From an uncultured Alphaproteobacteria bacterium (lineage in GTDB: Bacteria; Pseudomonadota; Alphaproteobacteria; CASFRQ01; SAAU01): 20,357 nucleotides of DNA. Location of the stretch: assembly GCA_949296785.1 (NCBI GenBank), contig CASFRQ010000075.1, positions 1-20,357 of the forward strand. The letters run 5' to 3'. The translations under genes and the position numbers were made by a program. Numbering within the stretch: position 1 is the stretch's first letter; every line of letters starts with the position of its first letter. This document shows positions 15,160 to 20,357 of the stretch, in pieces. A model generated the notes under the pieces. The model was not told the origin of the DNA. It did not search any database and saw only the letters and a list, made by a program, of their open reading frames with translations.

Positions 15160-15236
15160 CGAATAATTTTTCAATTTGCCTTTCACGGGACAAAATTATA
15201 TTCTGAACAAAACTTTTCGGATAAAAAGGAAGAAGA

Positions 15237-15830
15237 ATGAAAGATTTAATCAACGGCCGATGCGGTTGGGCGGGAACGGACGAATTGTATGTTAAATATC
15301 ACGATGAAGAATGGGGCCGCCCCGTGACCGACGATAAGATTTTATTTGAGTTTCTGGTTCTTGAAAGCGCGCAGGCCGGACTGTCCTGGCTGTCCATTTT
15401 AAAAAGAAGAGAAGGTTACCGCCAAGCTTTTTACGGCTTTGACGCGCGCAAGGTGTCTCAAATAACGCCTGAAGAGATTGACCGTCTGATGCAGTTTGAC
15501 GGCATTATCAAAAACAGGCGCAAGATTGAAAGCACCGTCCGCAACGCGCACCTGTTTAGGACCGTTCAAAAGGAATTCGGCAGTTTTTACGCCTACCTTT
15601 CAAGCTTTTTTTCAAGTAAAACGCCTCTTGTCCATCATTTTAAAACCTTGGCGGAAGTGCCGGTAACTTCCCCGGAAGCTTTGGCCATCAGCAAGGATAT
15701 GCAAAAACGAGGATTTCGCTTTTTCGGTCCCGTCATCTGTTACGCTTTCTTGCAGGCGACCGGTTTTGTCAACGACCATCTGGAAGGGTGTTTATGCCGG
15801 AAAAATACGGCTGAAGAAAACGATGCATAA
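15237..15830 (+). CDS. tag: DNA-3-methyladenine glycosylase I
   Basis: Tag removes 3-methyladenine from alkylated DNA, starting base excision repair. The 197-residue protein aligns end to end with E. coli TAG (187). The zinc-clip ligands are present: C9 (GRCGW), H22 (YHDEEWG), H181 and C185 (VNDHLEGC). The essential glutamate corresponding to E38 of E. coli is E43 in LESAQAGLSW. GIIKNRRKIESTVRNA and KRGFRFFGPVICYAFLQATG are further family signatures. The start is set by AAGGAAGAAG just before the ATG. Upstream, TATATT (15197-15202) may be the -10 of its promoter, though its -35 is weak. It is transcribed away from the kinase-rnhB operon. No terminator is obvious directly after it; a small frame overlaps its last 8 bases. 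Confidence 0.96.
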   Translation: MKDLINGRCGWAGTDELYVKYHDEEWGRPVTDDKILFEFLVLESAQAGLSWLSILKRREGYRQAFYGFDARKVSQITPEEIDRLMQFDGIIKNRRKIESTVRNAHLFRTVQKEFGSFYAYLSSFFSSKTPLVHHFKTLAEVPVTSPEALAISKDMQKRGFRFFGPVICYAFLQATGFVNDHLEGCLCRKNTAEENDA

Positions 15831-16098
15831 AAGAAAACCTTGCTTGGTTCCTCTTTTTTTGACTTCCTCTCCTCTTATCTTTTTTATCGGTTCCGCCGTT
15901 TCTTTTAAAAAGGAAAAAGGTAAAAGAACGCAGCCGTCCGGCCGGCCAAATTCAGAGATAAAAACAGAGAGTAAAACAAACTCTCCCGCCCATCCTTATG
16001 CCGAAAGTTTTTCATATTCTTTCGTGTTTCTGATTAAAAAACATACCCGAGATATAAGGCCGCCTTCGCAAGCGCACATAAAATCAACCTGCCCGTGA
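15823..16098 (+). CDS. Possible small membrane-anchored protein overlapping tag
   Basis: A 91-codon frame starts at an ATG inside the last 8 bases of tag and ends in TGA. The N-terminus has a basic start (MHKRK) and a hydrophobic stretch at about 7-27, like a signal anchor; the rest is Lys/Ser/Pro-rich with no recognisable domain. Only GAAGAAAA precedes the ATG, a weak ribosome binding site, although overlap with tag would allow coupled translation. The composition is not strongly protein-like and the region may simply be noncoding. It is listed because it fills most of the 355-bp gap between tag and parE. Confidence 0.22.
   Translation: MHKRKPCLVPLFLTSSPLIFFIGSAVSFKKEKGKRTQPSGRPNSEIKTESKTNSPAHPYAESFSYSFVFLIKKHTRDIRPPSQAHIKSTCP
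15960..15985 (-). terminator. Candidate terminator for parE
   Basis: On the minus strand GAGAGT and ACTCTC (plus 15980-15985 and 15967-15972) form a 6-bp stem with a 7-base loop, followed by CTGTTTTTATC. It lies about 200 bp after the parE stop, leaving an unusually long 3' untranslated region. The short stem makes this tentative. Confidence 0.35.
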
Positions 16099-16185
16099 AA
16101 GTCATAAAACGCGCGACCGCAACTTTCTATGCGCCTGCAAAATCACGCGCCTTCACAAAGGAGGCTCAGATTCTTCAAAAAAACT

Positions 16186-18183
16186 TTAAATATCCAAGTT
16201 TTCGGCGAAGCGGGCATTTTCTTGAATAAACTGGAAACGAAACTCCGGCTTGTTTCCCATCAGTTGTTCAACAATCCGTTTTGTTTCCAGGCTTTCCAAA
16301 GCGTCTTCCGTCCCCGCCGCGGCATGGCTATCCGGAATGAGAACTTTTAATAAAGTGCGTTTCGCCGGGTCCATGGTCGTTTCTTTCAACTGATAAGGAG
16401 GCATTTCGCCCAAACCTTTAAACCGACTGATATCCACGCCGGATTTATTTTTAAACTCCGTTTTCAATAAACGTTCTTTTTCATCGTCATCTTGCGCATA
16501 AATGGACTTTCCACCTAATGTCAAACGGTACAACGGCGGCATTGCCAAAAACAAATGTCCGTTACGGATAAGATCCGGCATTTCCTGATAAAAGAAAGTC
16601 ATCAGCAGACAAGCGATATGCGCCCCGTCCACATCCGCATCCGTCATGACAATCACCCGTTCGTACCTCAGACTGTTTTCATCATACCTGTCTTTACGGC
16701 CGCAACCCAAAGCCTCGGTTATCGCTTTAATCTCTTCGTTCGCCAGAATTTTTTCCTGCGACGCGCTCGCCACATTCAAAATCTTGCCGCGCAAAGGCAA
16801 AATAGCTTGCGTTTCCCGATTTCTCGCTTGTTTGGCAGAACCGCCCGCAGAATCCCCCTCAACCAGAAACAGCTCCGTGTCCTGAGAGGTTGTTCGTGAA
16901 CAATCGGCCAGTTTGCCGGGCAGACGCAACCTTTTTGTCGCCGTTACCCGCGCCGTTTCATAAATTTTCTTTTTCCGGCGGCGGTCTTCAGCCTTTTCTA
17001 TCAGGTAGTTTATCAACAAAGCGGCGGATTTCGGGTCGGCGGACAACCAATGGTCCAACGGGTCTTTAATCGCGTTTTCCACCAGTCTTAAAGCCTGTAT
17101 GGAAACCAGCTTTTCCTTTGTTTGTCCCTGGAATTGCGGATCACGCATAAAGACGGATAACATAATTCCCGCGTTGCAGAGAATGTCTTCATTCGTAATA
17201 TCAGCGACTTTTTTATTTCCCGTCATTTCACCGAAAGCACGGATGCTTTTCGTTAAAGCCGTTTTCAAACCCGTTTCGTGGGTTCCGCCCTCATAAGTGG
17301 GAATGGTATTGCAGTAGGATTTTAAAAAACCCTCCATATCATCCGACCAAGTCATCGCCCATTCCACATAACCCGTCCCGTCCGGCAAATCCGACCGGCC
17401 GACGAAAGGCTTCGGCGTGACGGTTTGTTTTTGCCCGACCAAATAAGAGAGGTAATCTTCCACGCCGTTCGGATATTTCAAAACGCAGGAAGCGGGAACC
17501 TCATCCCCTTCCTTAATCAAGGACGGGTCGCATTCCCAGCGGATTTCAACACCTCGGTACAAGAAAGCCTTCGTTTGGGCCAGCTTATACAATAAAGAGG
17601 GATTAAAATGCATATCGTCGCCGAAGATGTCCGTATCCGGTAAAAAAGTAACACTGGTTCCCCGCCGGTTGCTGACGGAACCGACCAGCTCCACCCCTGT
17701 TGTCGGGACGCCTCTGGAATAACTTTGCCGGTAAAGCTTTTTATCACGGGCGACTTCAATCGTCATCGCGCTGGATAAAGCATTCACGACGGAGGAACCT
17801 ACCCCGTGCAGCCCGCCGGAAACAGCGTACGCTTTTCCGGAAAATTTGCCGCCCGAATGCAGAGTGGTCAAAATAACTTCCAAAGCAGACTTATCCGGAT
17901 ACTTCGGATGCGGATCCACCGGAATGCCGCGGCCGTTATCCTTAACGGTTAGACTGCCGTCCGCGTGCAGGGTCATCTCAATCACGGTGGCATAGCCGGA
18001 CACCGCCTCATCCATGGCATTGTCCAGTATTTCGTTGGCCAAATGATGATAAGCGCGCTCATCCACCCCGCCGATATACATACCGGGACGGCGGCGGACA
18101 GGCTCCAATCCTTCTAAAACTTCAATATCCTTTGCGGAATAATCTAAGCTTTGGGAATTTGTATCGTTAAATAAATCGTTCAT
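16186..18183 (-). CDS. parE: DNA topoisomerase IV subunit B
   Basis: ParE supplies the ATPase half of topoisomerase IV, which with ParC decatenates daughter chromosomes. I chose the ATG at 18183 (665 residues); the frame extends upstream to a TTG at 18255, but those residues are atypical and cover the promoter. The GHKL ATPase shows NEILDNAMDE (E51, N55), DNGRGIPVD (82-90) and GGLHGVGSS (123-131). The TOPRIM domain shows LVEGDSAGG with E442 and TDADVDGAH with D515, D517 and D519. KLADC before it, QAILPLRGKILNVASA after it, and the lack of the ~150-residue insertion seen in many GyrB proteins favour ParE over GyrB. No ribosome binding site precedes the ATG. The mazG-like gene is divergent across a 166-bp gap. 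Confidence 0.94.
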   Translation of the reverse strand: MNDLFNDTNSQSLDYSAKDIEVLEGLEPVRRRPGMYIGGVDERAYHHLANEILDNAMDEAVSGYATVIEMTLHADGSLTVKDNGRGIPVDPHPKYPDKSALEVILTTLHSGGKFSGKAYAVSGGLHGVGSSVVNALSSAMTIEVARDKKLYRQSYSRGVPTTGVELVGSVSNRRGTSVTFLPDTDIFGDDMHFNPSLLYKLAQTKAFLYRGVEIRWECDPSLIKEGDEVPASCVLKYPNGVEDYLSYLVGQKQTVTPKPFVGRSDLPDGTGYVEWAMTWSDDMEGFLKSYCNTIPTYEGGTHETGLKTALTKSIRAFGEMTGNKKVADITNEDILCNAGIMLSVFMRDPQFQGQTKEKLVSIQALRLVENAIKDPLDHWLSADPKSAALLINYLIEKAEDRRRKKKIYETARVTATKRLRLPGKLADCSRTTSQDTELFLVEGDSAGGSAKQARNRETQAILPLRGKILNVASASQEKILANEEIKAITEALGCGRKDRYDENSLRYERVIVMTDADVDGAHIACLLMTFFYQEMPDLIRNGHLFLAMPPLYRLTLGGKSIYAQDDDEKERLLKTEFKNKSGVDISRFKGLGEMPPYQLKETTMDPAKRTLLKVLIPDSHAAAGTEDALESLETKRIVEQLMGNKPEFRFQFIQENARFAENLDI

Positions 18184-18190
18184 ACGATAC

Positions 18191-18219
18191 AATATAAAAA
18201 AATTGTCAAAAAAGTGCAA
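18191..18219 (-). promoter_or_regulatory. Candidate parE promoter giving a leaderless mRNA
   Basis: On the minus strand TTGCAC (plus 18214-18219) and TATATT (plus 18191-18196, 5 of 6 consensus bases) are separated by 17 bp. The transcription start expected about 7 bases after the -10 box falls on or next to the parE ATG at 18183. This agrees with the T-rich, Shine-Dalgarno-free sequence before the start. The -35 box is weak. Confidence 0.45.
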
Positions 18220-18349
18220 GCGAATTTTGAAAAAAAGGCATTGCTTTAAAAGCAAATTCAGGTATCTTCAAGAACAGTCGGACCAACAGGACAAAATGCC
18301 GGTTTTTCATTCTATCCGGCCTCTTTATTTTCATAAGAAAGGAAAAAAC

Positions 18350-18730
18350 ATGACGCCCGAAGAATATGTCAAGAACGCTTTAAGGACGGAAAGCCCCGTC
18401 ACGGACGCTTTAAAAGACAGAGTGTCTCAGGAAAAGGAAATCCGCCTGTTGCACGCGGCAATGGGAATGGTGACGGAATCGGCGGAATTTGTGGACGCTT
18501 TAAAAAAACATTTTTACTATAACAGAGAACTGGACATCATCAATTTGAAAGAGGAAATCGGGGATGTCCTTTGGTATGTGGCGATTGCGTGCGACACTTT
18601 GGGTGTTTCTTTGGAACAGGTGATGGAAAGAAACATTGAAAAGTTGGCCGCCCGTTATCCGGAAAAATATTCCGATGAAAAGGCGATTCACCGCGACCTG
18701 CAAAAAGAACACGAAATTTTGGAAAAATAA
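18350..18730 (+). CDS. MazG-like nucleotide pyrophosphohydrolase
   Basis: A 126-residue all-alpha NTP pyrophosphohydrolase of the MazG superfamily, which hydrolyses nucleoside triphosphates to monophosphates and pyrophosphate. The metal-binding motifs are ExxE at E43-E46 (VTESAEF) and ExxD at E69-D72 (KEEIGDVLWYV). The single short domain makes it unlike the ~260-residue two-domain MazG of E. coli and more like small housecleaning or phage-type members; substrate is unknown. The start is fixed by AGAAAGGA six bases before the ATG at 18350; the frame is open further upstream but without a better ribosome binding site and with atypical sequence. It is divergent from parE and is followed after 49 bases by ettA, so it may share a transcript with it. 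Confidence 0.85.
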   Translation: MTPEEYVKNALRTESPVTDALKDRVSQEKEIRLLHAAMGMVTESAEFVDALKKHFYYNRELDIINLKEEIGDVLWYVAIACDTLGVSLEQVMERNIEKLAARYPEKYSDEKAIHRDLQKEHEILEK

Positions 18731-18739
18731 ATAAAACAA

Positions 18740-18761
18740 ATCAGAGTATAATCAGAGTATA
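18740..18761 (+). repeat. Exact 11-bp tandem duplication before ettA
   Basis: ATCAGAGTATA occurs at 18740-18750 and again at 18751-18761 with no gap, between the mazG-like stop and the ettA ribosome binding site. The junction creates TATAAT (18747-18752), a consensus -10 box, but no good -35 box lies at the right distance. It may be replication slippage or a paired binding site. Confidence 0.65.
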
Positions 18762-18779
18762 AAAAGAAGGAGGAAAGCG

Positions 18780-20357
18780 ATGCCGGCTTATCAATATATT
18801 TATGTCATGAAGGATGTCAGCAAAACCTTCCCCGGCGGGAAAGAGGTTTTAAAACATATTTGGCTGTCTTTTTTCCCGGGCGCGAAAATCGGCGTTTTGG
18901 GACCCAACGGCGCGGGGAAATCTACTTTATTAAAGATTATGGCAGGTTTGGATAAGGAATTTCAAGGCGAAGCGTGGCCCGCGGAAGGTGTTTCCGTCGG
19001 CTACCTGCCGCAGGAACCGCAGCTGGATCCGTCAAAAACAGTTCTTGAAAATGTGATGGAAGGTGTGGCGCCGACAATGGCTCTTTTAAAGAAATTTGAA
19101 GAAATCAATATGAAATTCGCCGAACCGGACATTGACATGGACGCTCTTTTGGAAGAACAGGCGGAAGTTCAGGCGCAAATTGACGCCGTCAACGGATGGG
19201 AGATTGAAAGGACTTTGGAAATAGCGATGGACGCTTTGCGTTGCCCGCCCGCCGACGCGGATGTCACGAAACTGTCCGGCGGTGAAAAAAGGCGCGTCGC
19301 TTTGTGCCGTTTGCTTTTATCCAAGCCGGATATGCTGCTGCTGGACGAACCGACCAATCATTTGGACGCCGAGTCCGTCGCCTGGTTGCAAAATTTCTTG
19401 CATGACTATGAGGGAACGGTTGTCATGGTAACGCATGACCGGTATTTCCTTGACAATGTAACGGGTTGGATTTTGGAACTGGACAGAGGGGAAGGCATCC
19501 CTTACGAAGGTAACTATACTTCCTGGCTGGAGCAGAAGGAAAAACGCCTGATGCAGGAAGAAAAAGAGGAATCCGCCCGCCAACGTACCATTAAGGAGGA
19601 GCTGGAATGGATTCGCCAATCTCCGAAAGCTCGTCAAGCCAAAAGCAAGGCGCGTATTCAGGCATACGAGGAGTTGGTGGCAAAATCCAACGAAAAAGCG
19701 CCCGGTACCGCTCAGATTATTATTCCGGCGGGACCTCGTTTGGGTGACTTGGTGTTGGAGGCGAAAGACATTTCCAAAGGGTACGGCAACCGCCTGTTGA
19801 TTGACGATTTAAGCTTTAAGCTGCCTCCGGGAAGTATTATGGGGGTTATCGGTCCCAACGGCGCCGGAAAAACGACTTTGATGAGAATGATTACCGGTCA
19901 GGAAACGCCGGATAAAGGCTCCATCCGCACCGGAGACACGGTTGTTTTGGGCTATGTTGACCAAAGCCGCGACGAATTGAAAGACGACGCCACCGTTTGG
20001 CAGGAAATTTCCGAAGGATTGGATGAGGTTGTTTTGGGCAAGCGTAAGATGCCTTCCCGCGCGTATGTGGCGCAGTTTAACTTTAAAGGTTCCGACCAGC
20101 AGAAAAAAGTCGGACAACTATCCGGCGGAGAACGCAATCGCGTCCATTTGGCGAAGATGCTGAAATCGGGAGCGAATGTCCTTTTGCTGGACGAACCGAC
20201 CAACGATTTGGATGTGGATACTTTGCGCGCTTTGGAAGAGGCTTTGATGGATTTTGCCGGCTGCGCCGTCATCACTTCGCACGACCGTTGGTTCTTGGAC
20301 AGGCTGGCGACTCATATTCTGGCTTTTGAAGGGGACAGCCAAGTGGTTTTCTTTGAA
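18780..20357 (+). CDS. ettA: Energy-dependent translational throttle protein EttA (3' end outside window)
   Basis: EttA is an ABC-F ATPase that binds the ribosomal E site and gates entry into elongation according to ADP/ATP ratio. The frame runs 526 codons to the window edge; with a usual length of about 555 only some 30 residues are missing. The N-terminus YQYIYVMKDVSKTF is typical of EttA. Cassette 1 has Walker A GPNGAGKST (41-49), LSGGE (165-169) and DE 189-190. The linker (about 243-310), rich in Lys/Arg/Glu with WIRQSPKARQAKSKARI, corresponds to the P-site tRNA interaction motif. Cassette 2 has GPNGAGKTT (358-366), LSGGE (447-451) and DE 471-472. There are no membrane segments, as expected. 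AAGGAGG six bases before the ATG is a perfect Shine-Dalgarno sequence. Confidence 0.96.
   Translation, partial: MPAYQYIYVMKDVSKTFPGGKEVLKHIWLSFFPGAKIGVLGPNGAGKSTLLKIMAGLDKEFQGEAWPAEGVSVGYLPQEPQLDPSKTVLENVMEGVAPTMALLKKFEEINMKFAEPDIDMDALLEEQAEVQAQIDAVNGWEIERTLEIAMDALRCPPADADVTKLSGGEKRRVALCRLLLSKPDMLLLDEPTNHLDAESVAWLQNFLHDYEGTVVMVTHDRYFLDNVTGWILELDRGEGIPYEGNYTSWLEQKEKRLMQEEKEESARQRTIKEELEWIRQSPKARQAKSKARIQAYEELVAKSNEKAPGTAQIIIPAGPRLGDLVLEAKDISKGYGNRLLIDDLSFKLPPGSIMGVIGPNGAGKTTLMRMITGQETPDKGSIRTGDTVVLGYVDQSRDELKDDATVWQEISEGLDEVVLGKRKMPSRAYVAQFNFKGSDQQKKVGQLSGGERNRVHLAKMLKSGANVLLLDEPTNDLDVDTLRALEEALMDFAGCAVITSHDRWFLDRLATHILAFEGDSQVVFFE

Noticed and set aside
18184..18255. Upstream TTG start for parE adding 24 residues
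   Set aside because: The extra residues are Phe/Lys-rich and unlike ParE, they would cover the likely promoter, and the ATG at 18183 fits the family's N-terminus.

Overview
The window reads as an ordinary chromosomal housekeeping segment of a Gram-negative bacterium, most likely an alphaproteobacterium of moderate G+C with AT-rich spacers. The pointers are a complete YejABEF-type peptide importer, a ParE of the alphaproteobacterial kind, EttA, and a 'eukaryote-like' isoleucyl-tRNA synthetase of the sort also found in Rickettsiales. A host-associated lineage would fit, but that is inference. TGA is used as a stop (for example in the yej genes), so the standard bacterial code applies. I see no transposase, integrase, CRISPR array, rRNA or convincing tRNA.

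Layout. 1-828: 3' end of htpG with a strong terminator. 829-1325: AT-rich spacer without a convincing gene. 1326-2845 (minus): accA followed by a GNAT acetyltransferase. 2989-9443 (plus): one tight operon of an unrecognised two-TM protein, yejA, yejB and a single gene that fuses yejE to yejF. 9555-12683 (plus): ileS, closed by a strong terminator. 12770-13875: AT-rich island with what may be a decayed minus-strand gene, a cluster of GATATC palindromes and a bidirectional terminator. 13876-15096 (minus): an archaeal-type cytidylate-kinase-like gene and rnhB. 15237-15830 (plus): tag, overlapped at its end by a possible 91-aa reading frame. 16186-18183 (minus): parE, apparently leaderless. 18350-20357 (plus): a small MazG-like pyrophosphohydrolase and the first 526 codons of ettA.

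How the genes work together. The yej operon is the only multi-gene system: periplasmic binding protein, two permease domains and two ATPase domains are translated from overlapping or nearly touching frames, and the second permease is covalently joined to the ATPases. The other genes serve protein folding (HtpG), fatty-acid synthesis (AccA), translation (IleS, EttA), DNA topology and repair (ParE, Tag, RNase HII) and nucleotide handling (CMP-kinase-like, MazG-like). The most unusual items are the YejE-YejF fusion, the uncharacterised membrane protein heading that operon, the clade-2 IleRS with an altered KMSKS loop, and the leaderless parE. No defence island or clearly new multi-gene system is visible.
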